The notes beneath the pieces are model-generated. The model saw only the letters and a program-made list of their open reading frames with translations. It was not told where the DNA came from and made no database searches. Source: Isoetes taiwanensis (taxonomy: Eukaryota; Streptophyta; Lycopodiopsida; Isoetales; Isoetaceae). From it: 64,000 bases of DNA. The stretch covers positions 404,036 to 468,035 of the forward strand of contig JAJEKV010000266.1 in NCBI GenBank assembly GCA_021234155.1, written 5' to 3'. Shown piece by piece: positions 1 through 11,962 of the stretch (positions are counted from its first letter, which is position 1; each line of letters starts with the position of its first letter). Made by a program: the position numbers and the translations under genes.

Positions 1-220
1 GAGGCCTCTCTGCTTGCCCATCAAACTCTGCATGGCAAAAGCGGCTTCTACATTTCCTTCTACATTTTCTGCAATCGGGAAGAAAGGGGAACAATCGAAA
101 TAGGTGAAGGTCCAGTTGCCCTCCAAAATCAGAGGCAACAAGAAAGAAGAAGCCTCCGAACTGAAACAATAAATAAATCAAGCAATAAATGAAGCAAGAA
201 GAAGAAACAATATTTTAGCA

Positions 221-283
221 AGCAGGCCGATTTAGGCTTGAGCAGAGCCGATTTGAGCAGGCCGATTTGAGCAGAGTCGATTT
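221..283. repeat. Short tandem repeat, about 4 x 14-15 bp
   Basis: Four adjacent units alternate GAGCAGGCCGATTT and GAGCAGAGCCGATTT, with an additional related unit near 351. This is seen directly in the sequence and no function is apparent. Confidence 0.6.
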
Positions 284-914
284 CGGCTGCTCTTCTACAC
301 TTCCTGCATGCAACCGATAAAGAAGAGGCCTCCAAACAATATTTTAGCAAGCAGGCCGATTCCGGCAGAGGCAGGCCTCCATCGGGTTGTTCTTAGCAGT
401 CCCCGTGAAGCCAGCACATGCTATTTCCTACCATCAAGAGGAACCACAAAAAAACAAGAACGCCTCAGACCATAGGGAAAGAAATTTAGAGTCCCCCTTT
501 TTCCGCCAGACCTAGGCCCAAATCTTAGGAAAGAGAAATTTTGGTAACGTATTAGCTGAAAAAGAGCTTTTTTATTCTCTCTTTTTTAGCACGATTGTAT
601 AATGGCTGGACCAGATGGCCATGCTGGATACAAAAGAATGGCAGTTCCAATCAGAAGAATGGCGGTGCTTCTGCCATGGCCTTGAAGCTTCAGATTCGTC
701 AAAGCTCAACTCACAGCTCTCTTCCCACAAATAGAAACACGATCTTCAGCCGCACATAGAACCATTGAAGTAAAGAAAAAGCCAATCCAAAGGGTATCAT
801 ATTTTTCACCCAAAATCAATTTAACACGGAGCCTGAAAATAATTGCAGAACTCTAAATTCGGCTGCCGAGTTGTCGGATTTAGCAATTATTTGTCTTGTT
901 TTAATTATTTTTTG

Positions 915-1080
915 GTTGCCCCTAAGGGGGCAAACCATCGCTATTGTGGAGTTTTTGGCATATTCTAAGTATATGCTATAATATGCCTAGAATATGCCAG
1001 AAACTGTTCCAAACCTGCTATTGCCTGTAAACTGGTGGTTGCTGGGCACCCGCTATGCGAACCGGCTAACCGGCTGAAAT
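915..1080 (+). repeat. Dispersed repeat family R1, copy 1 (SINE-like?)
   Basis: This stretch begins near TTGCCCCTAAGGGGGCAAAC and includes a segment rich in GGCATATT and TATATGCT, then AAACTGGTGGT, ending near GAACCGGCTAACCGG. Two similar copies in the same orientation lie at 54194-54394 and 57259-57461. Those copies carry GTTCGAATCGTC and GTTTGAACCATC at the equivalent place, which resembles a Pol III B box. That makes a SINE plausible, but no clear A box or tail is visible. Confidence 0.45.
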
Positions 1081-1294
1081 CTACAATTTGTTAGCAAAAT
1101 CGATGCATTCTTTGCTGTTTCTAGTGAATTTTCTTGTGTTTGGCTCACAGATTGGCACATGGGTTCATGGGAGCTTGTAGATTGGCACGTGGGAAACTTC
1201 CTTGCTCCTAAATATTTACTGCAGTCTAGTTTCTTAGGGCAGGCACTGAATGTCGGCATGAAATTTTGCAGATTCATTTCGAAGGCTTAAGAAC

Positions 1295-2263
1295 AACGGC
1301 AGAAAGAAGTTGTCCTTCACGCATGTGCTTTATTTGGCAGCTCAGTTTTCAATCGTTTTCCCTTTAGGTAGCAGATCTAGCTATCTTGTGTTTGTCTAAT
1401 TTCATTTGGGTGTTCTGTAGGTTGGAGTACGTTATGCAGTTCATAATCCACTGGCATATGTCCACAGTTTTGTTGGCGAATTTGTGACACTTCTAGAACA
1501 ATGCAAGGTATAATATACGCCTTATGTCAAAACAAGACCTTAATTTCATAGCAAAAGATTAAAGTAAAGACTGTGTCAGAAACAGTTAGCTATGGATCTG
1601 GCCTATAGAACATGCATGTTAATGAATGCCTACAGTTATATTTGTTTCCAGCACCATACAATGGAACTAATAGTATCTTGCTTTTCTTATTCCAGAACAG
1701 CAATCCACAACCAGCTATTGTTTATGCATCATCGAGTAGTGTTTGTGGCCTGAATTCAAAGGTTTTTTCCTATCGTTAATTTTAATGTGGTTTAAAAAAG
1801 TTAGTAAAATTAGGATTTACTTTGCAGGTCCCTTTCTCCGAAGATGACAAAACTAATCATCCTGCTAGCTTATATGCTGCTTCAATCTTGGAAACACACA
1901 AACTGTTTGAGTTGGAACTTTTGTCAGCATTCTATTTGAATAAGAAAGCCATACGACAGTAATGAGCTAACATATTAAATCATTTTTGCTTTAAAACTCA
2001 ATTTCATTTTACTAATCTCATGGTACAAGGTGATCCTGATGCCAAGCACTGGGGATGTGATGTTCACTCATATAAATGTAAGCAGAGCCTGTGCCGCACT
2101 TGAGTAAGTAAAACTGCTTTGTAAACAGTTATCTTCTAGAGTTGGAGAGTCAGTTGCTTTGTTTTTGCCATGCAGCTATAATTCTTCAACAGATTTGGAA
2201 TCTGGTTTGAAACAATTTGTAAAATGGTATAAGTCTTATTGCAAGAGTGGTAGCACGAATGAG
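1295..2263 (+). pseudogene. UDP-glucuronate 4-epimerase (GAE) pseudogene
   Basis: Spliced pieces match plant UDP-glucuronate 4-epimerase, a Golgi short-chain dehydrogenase/reductase that makes UDP-galacturonate for pectin. Exons visible: about 1307-1345 (FTHVLYLAAQ), 1421-1507 (GVRYAVHNPLAYVHS, ending LLEQCK), 1696-1761 (NSNPQPAIVYASSSSVCG), 1828 to about 1960 (VPFSEDDKTNHPASLYAAS), 2030-2103 (STGDVMFTHINVS) and 2176-2263 (STDLESGLKQFVKWYKSY). Introns have GT-AG ends, and the 2104-2175 intron joins exons in phase. Loss of function: the catalytic YxxxK motif reads YAASI, so the lysine is gone; a stop at about 1960 follows; and roughly 100 residues between exons 3 and 4 are missing. The family assignment is firm; the decay is inferred from these lesions. 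Confidence 0.82.
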
Positions 2264-3514
2264 GTAAGCTTTAGTGGGTGCAAACCGTTTTAGGAGGTTG
2301 TCATGTGCTCAAGAGCAGTATAGAGTGGAAAAGGAGTTTGAAATCCATCCTTGGTCATCCTTTTTCCATCTATATTGGATCGTAAATTATCCATGTACAA
2401 GTAATCAAGACACACCCAGGAGGCTCAGAGGAGCATGCAAATCTCCAATTATAACTGTATAGACTAGCACAGTGGAGTAGTATATATTGTAGTACTAGAT
2501 GACTAGCAAAGACAAGACCACTACTTGTGGAAGATTATTTTGAGCACAAAACGTAATCATGTAAGCCAATGAAATAATTGCTGCATGTGCCACACCATGT
2601 GGACTATCTTTATGGCCAAATTTCTGGATGAGAATTGGACAAACTTTTATTAAAAAATAATTTGCAAGTGCCAATAAAGATGTATGTTGTGTACTTGTGC
2701 CCTCATATGGAAATGCATGTTTTCTAGATGGATGATGTTATTTATGAAAGTTCGGTGGGACAAACCATATCAAGCAGCAGTCCTTAGTTTACCTTCTTTT
2801 TTATTTTGAGAGGGGGTTGGGACCCGTGCCAAGGGAACGCCAGATGCGGCGCGGATTCATCTCCTCAAGATCCCTTCCGCTTTTGGAATGTAAATATATG
2901 GCAAAAACCTCCTCCTTAACACATATGGACGTGGGCTGGCAGCATTGAATGCCATTTTGAATCGCTTGCCAGTCTGAATCGAACTCTTTCATCGTTTCTT
3001 TGTGCGCTTCATTTCGTATTCAAAGGGAAGGAAGGAAAAACTCTCAAGCTGCAATAGGTTTTTTATTTTGCAAGAAAGGAAGCGAAATTTGAAGAGAGGC
3101 TTTGTATTTAACTGAAATTAGTGAATGGGTCTTCCGCTGATATGGGATTAGGTATGGACATTACAGAAGAAGAAACTATTTTCTCTATTGTGAAAATCAC
3201 AGAAGCAAAATACAGATCTATGCTATCAACTAACTAAGGTTAGTAGTATTTCAAGTTGATCGGCAGTCTCGCTTTCTTTGCTTTCTTTGATCACCTTTCT
3301 TGCAGAAACCGGCCAATGTGCCGTTCTTATTTTTAAGTTCGAGTTTTCAACATTGTTAGAGGGCATTTTTATATGTTCTACATTTTGTGCAACCGCTCAC
3401 AACATGATTGGCACATCAGATCCGTTAATGGGCTTGCTTGGCTAGGAAAGAGGCTTTCGGTGCTTTCTTGGCTTTAGAGAGATAGAAAGAAAAAAGATGG
3501 AGCATTCAAATCGG
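2264..3514. other. Non-coding stretch, nothing recognised
   Basis: The sequence is AT-rich. Only short open frames are present and none has recognisable domains. No repeats shared with the rest of the window were noticed here. Confidence 0.4.
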
Positions 3515-4050
3515 CTTCAGTTTTTAGGCATTTTTATTGTGCAAGGCCAAGTTGTGGCTAGCATCTGATGCACTCTTCTTAGATTTCGCTCTATTTCATG
3601 TAGAGCTTGGCAAAATCGTGTAGACAAGAGGTAAAATGCACTGACCCATTTATACTAAAAATGCATTGATCCATCTATACTAAAATGCCATTCAGCTATT
3701 CTTATTCATCTATATTTCTTAGTTTGGCACTATTTCGTTCTTCAGAAAACAAAAATAGGATCATATTATTTATCAGTAAATTCTTCTCTTGGGAACTCAG
3801 TATAGTATATGTTTTGATATTCTTCATGTGCTGCAGATTAAGATCCACTGCCATAGCCCAGTGCGCTAAGATACATCCATCTATCGGCTTCAGTTTAGAC
3901 AGTTTTAATATGCAAGTTGTGGTTAGTATCCGAATATGCACTTTTCTCAGATTTCTCTATCTCATATCTTCTGAGGCATTGTTAGACCTTTGCAAAATCT
4001 TGCAGACAGAGGTAAAATGCACTGAGCCGTCTATACTAAAATTTTATCAT
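3515..4050 (+). repeat. Tandem repeat, about 350-bp unit (1.5 copies; third copy disrupted)
   Basis: One unit runs from CTATTCTTATTCATCT (3696) to about 4045. The part 3515-3692 is a diverged copy of the unit's second half (shared: CAAGTTGTGG, GAGGTAAAATGCACTGA, CTATACTAAAA). A third unit starts at 5036, is cut at 5160 by the giant LTR element and resumes at 50809 (ATGCGCAGTTAGG matching CTGCAGATTAAG at 3832). This array gives the pre-insertion sequence for the outer LTR element. Confidence 0.65.
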
Positions 4051-5045
4051 GTTATTCTTGGAACGATCTAGAGCAGGTACAGAAGGCCTTCTTGGCCCGG
4101 GCACTGGGAGTGAAATCCACGGTCCCATATCAGATCTTGCTCCAGGAGACAGGCTTCCTTCCATTACAAAGGGCTGCGCTGGAATGTCACATTATTTACT
4201 TCCAGAAGGTGGTGGCTATGGATGAAGCCCGGCTGCCCAACCTTGCTTTGGCAGTGGCGATGGGCCCGCAGCGACTCAAAGCCTGCTGGAAAGACAAGCA
4301 AGCCCAGTGGTTCTCGCAATGGAATGTGCAGGCACACAAATGTGGACCAGTGCATACACCGAAGGAACGCGCTGCCTTGAAGCAAAAGACTTGGATGCTT
4401 GCTTCATGGCCAAGCTTTGGGATCGAGAGGCCTGTCACATGTCAAGGTGGCAAATTATCGACAGCGAGGTTAATCCCATGCTCACGAGGGGCCACACCAC
4501 TACCTATGCACCCATCTACCCATGAAAAAGCGTAGGGTGATTGCTTCCATTCAAGACGGGTGCACACCACCTCCCGCATTGAGGCGGGGGAGATGGATTC
4601 GGGAGCCAGCGTGAGGGCGAGTCCATCAATGCCGTCAACGAAGCGCCATTGAGGATGAAAGTCACGCCCTCCGGGCCTGTCCGGCATTTGAGCATATCCG
4701 GGCTCGGTATGCTCGGTTAGTTGTGCCCCATCGGGCCTTGCATGAGCTCGCGAAAGCACGGCCTCTGTGAGGCTTGTTGGGATCGTACCTCGTGAGGTAA
4801 TGGATATGGAGACTTCGGTTATGCCCCCGTCCAGACATTAACCTCAAATTGTACTTGTGATTATGTATATAATCGTGCGGCAAGATGTCAAAGCATCCTT
4901 ATTGCTACTAAGGTTTTTCCCGAAAACCCTTGGCGGGGGTTTTAATCCTGGTAGTAATATGCCTGCTGCTCTCTCTTTGTACTTGGGTCCCATAGGCCAG
5001 TTGGTCTCCGTGGACGATAAAATCATATTCTATTCTATTCTTATT
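4050..5045 (+). mobile_element. LINE 3' end: ORF2 C-terminus plus 3' UTR, 5'-truncated
   Basis: An open frame (about 4077-4535) reads VQKAFLARALGVKST, then QILLQETGFLPLQ, then IIYFQKVVAM. This fits the region after the reverse transcriptase in plant non-LTR retrotransposon ORF2 proteins (leader, 'lgvk.stp..ll.E.G..Pl' pattern). The frame then decays through a GC-rich stretch. A conserved 3' end follows: GGTTTTTCCCGAAAACC, TTTTAATCCTGGTAGTAAT, TTGGTCTCCGTGGACG, then an ATTCT-repeat tail. The same 3' end with a longer (ATTCT)n tail is at 59992-60180. The reverse transcriptase itself is absent, so this is a 5'-truncated, dead copy sitting between units of the tandem array. Confidence 0.68.
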
Positions 5046-5160
5046 CATCTTTGTTTCTTAATCTCACACTATTTCTGATTTCCAAAAACAAAGAGAGGAT
5101 CATATTATTCGTTTCTTGGGAACTCAGTATAGCATGTGCGTGTTGTTCTTCATGTGCTGC

Positions 5161-6624
5161 TGTGACGTCCCCTACTCATATACGGTGCCCGCACCGTATA
5201 CAAACAGGAGTTCATCCCCCATACCAGCTCCATACTGATACAGGACCCTCCACGTATCACTGCATCCTTGATGAGTTCCAGTGGGAAGAATGAAGGGGTC
5301 ATTTAACCTGTCTTCCTCAGGGCCTACCTAGCTGCGGAAGCGTAAACATACATGTCAGTATACAACTTCAACATCACATAACCATCTCGAAGGATGGCTC
5401 ATCACATATCTGCATAGACAAAGATCAGTACATCACATGGGGAATCCTACCCAAGGCTCAGACTCAAAGGAATGACTACGGCTTGGGTCTCCAGAGTTCA
5501 TTGCAGACAAAATTCATGGCAATGGATTTGGCTGGCATGAGAACATGGCTTAGGGTAGTCCACTCCATCCGCCCCTCCTGTGCACACTTTGCAGAGTAGA
5601 TTGAAGAGTGTTGGGACTGATCAGAGCCAGCCGGGATGCATAGCCAAAGGGGCTATTCCTGAGTTGCATCTCCCCAGTTCCGATGGGGCAGGTAGGGATC
5701 ACTCCCTCCAGAGATCTACATGCTGACTCAAGGTGACTAGAGGGCCACCGCTCTTATTCGACTTGAACCCAATGGAGAGTGACGCATCACTCCACGGGTG
5801 TCGAGCCCATGCCTTACCCACACTCAGTGGCAAGCCATTAGACCTAGTCCACAGTGATCCCCGGTAGACTTTACACACCAGGGGGATCATTCAAGAGTTA
5901 GAACACGAACCTCCTTATGAGCCAGTCTGGCCCCTTCACCCACAACCAGGTGTGGTTCTTCTACACAGGCCGAATACTAGTAATGCACTAAAGGGACTAG
6001 CTAGGAGCATCAACTACTAGGCTGTAGGTCTCTACCCCCCTTCCCAATACAATGAGTCCACAGAGATTGTCCATACATCCATATCATCAAAGAACTAAAG
6101 AATAATATCTAATCTACATCATAGAAGTTATGTTCTTTAGTTAGGGCTCACTATCTAGGGTTCTATGTGGCTGCTATGTACGAAATACATGGTCCCTGGC
6201 TTGCTCCTCTTGATCCGAATGCGTCCATGTCGCTGTCTTGCTTGGAGATGCGGTCGGAAAGGGAATCTGACGAGCTGGAGTGCTCAAAGTGCATCTTGGG
6301 AGTCGGGATTGACTCTTTGGGCGTGAAAGCGAGCTCGGAATGGGCGCGGGACGAAAAAGGGAAAGTTAGGGTTTGGTTGCCTTACATAGGCTAGCAGTTA
6401 GGGTTAGGGTTTCCATGACCCTTGGTATGCCTCTTAATGGTTAGAGGTCTAAAGTGCGCACATTGATAAATGTGTGCACACTTGCAAGTTGCCCCTAGGG
6501 CGCTACTTGCTTGGCTATACGTCGGCGTACACGTCAATCGGGATGGCGGTACCGCGTGGATTTGTTAGGCAAAGATGCAATATACATCTTAGGGACTGTA
6601 GCTATCGTCTTTGGAACAATCACA
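5161..6624 (-). repeat. Outer retrotransposon: 3' LTR (left)
   Basis: This 1464-bp LTR begins TGTGACGTCCCC on the plus strand and ends in CACA. It matches 49292-50808 over its whole length in the same direction. The element reads on the minus strand, because the PPT abuts this copy at 6625 and the PBS abuts the other copy. Relative to the right LTR it lacks about 60 bp that form a hairpin at 50309-50370. Two further, diverged copies in the opposite direction are the LTRs of the plus-strand element. Confidence 0.82.
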
Positions 6625-6641
6625 TTCTCCCCACCTTAAAA
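6625..6641 (-). other. Polypurine tract of outer element
   Basis: On the minus strand AAGGTGGGGAGAA lies directly before the LTR start TGTGATTG. This is the expected position and composition of a plus-strand primer for reverse transcription, and it fixes the element's orientation. A second, similar GGTGGGGAGAA lies about 50 bp away. Confidence 0.7.
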
Positions 6642-7426
6642 TGATGTTGTCCGCAGCATCAAGGTTCTCCCCACCTTGGGATCTTCCTATCCTGCACCCA
6701 ACTTGATGCATACAATTATTATTATAGTTACACAGTTATTAGAGTTACTCTAATGTTTAAGACATTACTGTACTATTTCATTATCCACTTAACTTATCAC
6801 TTCATAACTTAATCAACGCAAGGTAATTACTAACCTTACTTAATACAACATTTAAGTTTATCAAAGTTTATCAATTTCATACAAAATTTACACTTCCAAG
6901 GTACTCTTCATGCCTTGCAACACGTTATAACAAAATTCGTGTTGCAAGTCTTTGCACCTTGAAATCCTGCATTAATTTTACGATATCTATAATTACATAT
7001 TTACTAGCTTACACAAGATTTAAGCAATTAGTTTCAATGGTAGAAATCACAACTACTCTAGAACTATCTACACAAGTGCTCGTGATGCGACTCCCCGCCG
7101 GTTCTTCGTTCTCATTGGCCTCCTGGATTCACACCACGCTAGAATATTAATGTAAAGTTGGTTATAAGGGAACCACCCCATCTATCTACATGAATGCATG
7201 ACTAATCTCCCGGCGTAGGAAGAGGATGCTTCTTCCATCGTGGCCGTGGAGACAGCGCCCTATAATGCCTATATGACGCTCATGCCTACACCTTTAGTTG
7301 CCTGAGACGTGGAGGATAGGGTCCTTCCCGTATTTGGGCGTGAAGGATAGGGTCCTCCCCGTAGGCATTGACTAGAGGTGCTTTCCTATCAATGCATTCC
7401 TGAATGACCTCTTACCTCTCGAGGTC

Positions 7427-7458
7427 GTCTACTTCCGTGAGACGGAAGTAGACTTTTT
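7427..7458 (+). other. Perfect 12-bp hairpin followed by T5
   Basis: GTCTACTTCCGT, a GAG loop and ACGGAAGTAGAC form a perfect stem, followed at once by TTTTT. It has the look of a terminator or a small-RNA 3' end, but it lies in plant retroelement DNA, so the function is unknown. Confidence 0.55.
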
Positions 7459-7558
7459 AATCTACCTTCTAACTCCTTTAAGCAAAACCGCGGTCATGCC
7501 TACAATGACATTACACCACATCCTAGAGATCACCATAGTGGTCCCATCATCGGTAATT

Positions 7559-7595
7559 ACGCATGCAACCCATACCTGGCATAGGTTGCATGCGT
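7559..7595. repeat. Perfect 12-bp inverted repeat
   Basis: ACGCATGCAACC and GGTTGCATGCGT are separated by 13 bp. It lies about 100 bp from the hairpin at 7427, within the 3' non-coding part of the outer element. Confidence 0.6.
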
Positions 7596-10500
7596 AGATT
7601 AATCTTAACTACACATGAAATTAATCTAAACACAAATCGACATGCCTGAGCCGATTTTTTTTGCTGGCTCCTTTAATGCATGTGATTAACATAATTACCC
7701 TAAAGTAATATTTATGAATTAACATTATCATAGTATCGGATACATTACTTCCGATCGTACAATTATATTTACTCTAAGCTTTGCAATATTTAACAACTTT
7801 TAGATCGCGATTATTTAAACAATAACCCTGATTTAGACCTATTGTTACATAGACAAGGTTTTAATTATCATACACAAGAATTAGATGTGCTTCTTATTCT
7901 CTTCCTTGGGTCCTGCATTACCCTTGGAAGTATATCCCTAAGATGCACTTAAGTATATCTGAATTTTATTTTCTATTTATATTTATAAGGACCCGAGGTC
8001 ATATAGCTATCCTTGGAAGGAATTGCATCCTTGCGAAGGATTAATTAACATGCTACCTCACATTACCATTGTTATTTAACTTATTTCCCTATGATACATA
8101 TACGTACAACAAATTCTATGCAGTTATTAGGATCTATATTTAACTTGTCAATAAGACACATTAAAGCTTATTATACATGGGCACACCTTACCTAAGGCTA
8201 GGACGCATCCACCCATTGAGCCGGCGTGGAGTAGTTTGGAGATGACTTGGTCGTTGCATTGCTCCTATATTTTTGCTCCACTTCATTGGTGTAGTTAGCT
8301 ATCACGTCAGTCTCGCACGTTGAAGGCCTTCTGTTCATTCGCTTCGGCCATTGCCGGAGTGAACTCTATTCTACGGGTCGATCAATTCGATGCAAGTACG
8401 TTCAATCATAAGATTGAGCCCTCCCACTTTCTTCGAAAAGAGAATGGTCCTGCACCCCTTCAATGACGTTAGCATATACAACCATCTAAGATGGATGCAC
8501 ATATTATGTTGTCATTTATTTCAATATAGTTATGGGTTACCTACTTAGTTAGAACGATTCTAAACCACAAGGTTTTATCATCGTGACAATTCCTTTTGTC
8601 TCAAAAGACTATCTGATTACTATAATTCTTATTTTAGTTGTACCTTGCATGTACTATTCTTTTGTATTCTAGAGATTCCCCCTTTCTTAGTTATTTAAAC
8701 TCTTGGAATATTCCTACCAATCGAATTGATGCCATCGTAACAAGTTGGCCGGACTTGCTAGATTACTTCTTTTCTTTCGGTTGGATTATTCTTTTGGAGG
8801 TACTAGATTTATACATGGTCAACAATTATCCTAGTAATAATTCCTTCTTAGCGAGGTGATCAATCTCACCAAGTGGTTTCAATATGTTGGATGTCTGTTA
8901 ACAATCGTGTATAATTTTAGTTACTCCTATGCGTTTCCTTCCCAAGACGCTTAGCTCAATATTGGGGCAATCCTTTCGGCGAGAATATCTAAAAATTGCC
9001 TTCTAATCCCAATATGGATGTTACCATCCATATATTTAACCTACTAGGCCCCATGGCCTTAGATTCTTGAGCTTGCTAGAAGCTCATCCACTCGTTGCCT
9101 GGTTGAAGCAGCAAGGTAACGTTCTTCTGAGTCGCTCGATACTTCAGTCTCCTTGACGGTGGCTCCTCTTTGATGTAGAGGTTGACTTTGATGGCGTAGT
9201 TGATCACTTGAATCTTCCATGCCACTTTTCAAAAGCCTGAAGGTGGCGCCGTTGAAAAAGATCTTTCATCTTGAACTCTTTGTCTTGGCAGCTAAAGGAC
9301 GACTTTGTATCCGATATTGTTTCTTCGACTCCATCGACGTCTCATACGTCAAGTCCTCTTGTCGTTATCGTGTTGCCCGAAGAGTGTTGACGATGTTGAT
9401 TGCTTCACCCCTGCAAATTGCCTGACATCTCTTCCTTTGATCTGTTACGCTATGGGAGGGAAGGAATAACAAGGGAACTATATATGCAAAGCATATAACT
9501 TACATAATTACAATTACTACTAGAGCTATTAGGTCCCCCTTGTCCCTCCCTTCGAGTTGCACACCTACTCCTTGGTACAATGTCATCGGTGTTCCTCCCG
9601 GTGCAATGGTGTTGACGATCTGTATCCTCCTATTTTGTATTTCATTGCTCGGGGTAACTTGTTGATATACTTGGGCCCTCCGATGTTTGTCGGCTATGGC
9701 ACAACACACTTTGCATCACATTCTAACTAAAGGTGTGCTGGTCGTTGATGCTTCGACATTTCGATCTGCTTCCTAATCCTGTTCTCGGGCGGTAATTGTT
9801 CCCCCCTTCATGATACTTGAAGCTATTTGGAGGCGTCTCTTGAGGCTGTGCGCGATTCCTTTGGCTATACTCCTCTGGAGTTGATCTCTTCTGCAGTTGT
9901 TCTTTGAATCGTCCATCCTTGGGTTCACCAAGTTGCATGCAAGTCCGCGTGCAAGTCATCGGCTCGCCTCGCCTCACCTAGTTGCTTCTCCATCGAGCTT
10001 CCAATCTTTCTTGTTTGATCCCCTCGGTCACATGGCTTGGACATTGTCACGTTCCTCGGTACTATGCCATCTTCTTGTCTTGAGGTACCTTCCGATGGTT
10101 TTGATTGTGCTCGTCAGTTTTGATCCTCCTGTTGCCTCTAGGGAGCTCGTGGAAGAAGTCGGTTGCTAGCACTTCTCCAGCTTTCAGTTCCTAACCTTTC
10201 CCTCTATGCATGTCGGTCTCTCTGTCATGTAAAGCATCATGGATCTCCTCCTTGCTGGCTATATTGTCGGGATGATGGATCCTTATATCTGTGCAGCTTG
10301 ACCCTTGAGTTGAAGAAGTACCTGCCTTAGATATACTCTTGTCGTTGAATAGCCTGGCTATTATCTTGAACTCTCTTTTTGCCAAAGGTGCTTCAGTTGC
10401 TATCCTTGTCGTTAAGGTGTCGAATGCTTCTACCTCGGGCATTTGATGTGCCACATGTCGGAGATATGATCGGCTTCTTCTCTTCTAATTACTGGTAGGA

Positions 10501-11375
10501 GTACCTGACGAAGCCAGCACCTAGTTGTTGAAGGCATATCTCCTCGTTGCAGTGCCTTTCGTAAGTGCATCTCCATCTAATACACGTGTCATAGTGCATC
10601 ACCCTATATTACCACAAGGTGGAATTATGGTCGTCGAGATGTTGCCTTCTTAGTTGGCTCGTTGATGTCGGGTCGTTCCTCCTTCTATTGTTGAGGCCAC
10701 TCGTGTCATAAGTTCGTCAAGTGTTGCTGCGGCCACAAGAGTTAGTGTTGCGTCCCGACGATGTCCTGGTGCAGCGCTGATGATCTTGACATGACCGGTG
10801 TTGTCTTCTTATTCTGACATTGGGTGGACGAGCGGTCTTCTACTTGAGGGCACTTCGCGAAGTGTTTGGAGTCGAAGGTTTGCTTGGGCTCTGGTCGTTT
10901 CTCCCTCGTACTTGCTCTTCCATTTTGATCTTGGGCTATAGTTGTGCTTCCTTGCTTCCTCATTTGGTAGTCGAAGTGAAGGAGCTTCCGGATCTAAGCG
11001 CTAAATCCGTAAAACATGACTCTAAACTCATGTTTCTCCACTATACGCATTTATATTGGGATTTTAATTCATCCACTTTTCCAAAACAATTACGAAGATC
11101 TACTTAAATGTTTATCCTTTAGGGTTTCCCCTCCTCCTAAAGTGTTTGATTCTTTGGTTTTGCTGCCTCTTCTTCGTTCTGGTTGACTCCAGGATTCCTT
11201 TGAGATGCTGCTACTATTATTGAGCTTCATGTTTGATCCGAGCTCGTCACGCCAAGTTGCAAAGAGTGTTCGTCGATGTGATCCCTTGAAAAAGATGCTC
11301 CTCCTTAATGTGTATGTTCGTCGTGAGGAATGCGGTGACCGCTCAACGTCCCTACATGTGGTGTGTCATTGCAAG

Positions 11376-11962
11376 TGTTTGGGGTCTGGGTTCGGGAACT
11401 CCTGGAAGACAGCCCTCTGTGAGGACCCGTGGATCTAACAGGAGAGTTCGGGGGACTATGTCACGCGGGATTTGCAAAAAGAGAACAAGAAGAAGAAAAC
11501 AGAGCCAAGAGAACAATGAGAGGAAAATGACAAGCTTCCTTGATATCAATGATGAACATACATGAGCTCTCGCAAAAGAGAGAAAACTGAAAAGAGACAA
11601 GACTCAAAACTCATCTAGAACTCATGTGCGAGCTCTAGTCATATATATAGTACAATGGCCTTTGGCCCACTATAGACACTCTGACTGATCTCGGTGCCGA
11701 CTCCTGGAAGGAGGCCTGATTTGCAGGAATGTTGGCGGTGCCTCTTGAAGTGCCTAGAATCATGCTGACGCTGACGCGGGTGGTGACAGACCGTCACTTG
11801 TCTGAGCGGCGCCTCTTAGACGCAGGCTTTGACTGCGTGGTCTGCTGCTTGGTCTTCTGCTGAGCCTTTGATGGCTGACCCGTGGCTGACTGTGAATCCT
11901 TGAGCTTGACTTGGTCCGTCGTATGCATGAATAGTCCTGTACCAGGAGGCACAGGACTAACA
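11376..11962 (-). repeat. gypsy-2 3' LTR
   Basis: On the minus strand it begins TGTTAGTCCTGTGCC and ends CCCCAAACA, 587 bp, matching 30301-30887 at about 98%. The 3' end of ORF3 is encoded inside this LTR. A G-rich PPT (GGTGGGGGGGAG) lies immediately upstream on the minus strand at 11963-11974. Confidence 0.92.

Larger units (their letters stand above)
1..1294. other. Intergenic, no gene recognised
   Basis: No coding region is convincing here. Positions 221-283 hold four tandem 14-15-bp units of the form GAGCAGNGCCGATTT, with a further copy near 351. The short ORFs on the minus strand look like chance readings. A dispersed repeat (listed separately) occupies 915-1080. Confidence 0.5.
6642..11370 (-). 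other. Internal region of outer element, unclassified
   Basis: The AT-rich part (6642-9400) has no convincing ORF. Between 9500 and 11370 minus-strand frames are intermittently open and rich in polar and charged residues (10191-10454 and 10742-10963). They could be remnants of a gag-like or ORF2-like protein, but no zinc knuckle, protease or polymerase motif is visible. Two strong hairpins at 7427 and 7559 are listed separately. Confidence 0.4.

Noticed and set aside
6390-6415. Telomere-like GTTAGGGTTAGGGTTT
   Set aside because: Only two to three imperfect units inside an LTR, also present in the other LTR copy; not a telomeric array.
5161-6624. Solo LTR
   Set aside because: The PPT directly adjoins it at 6625, and the matching LTR with a PBS lies at 49292, so it is one end of a paired element.
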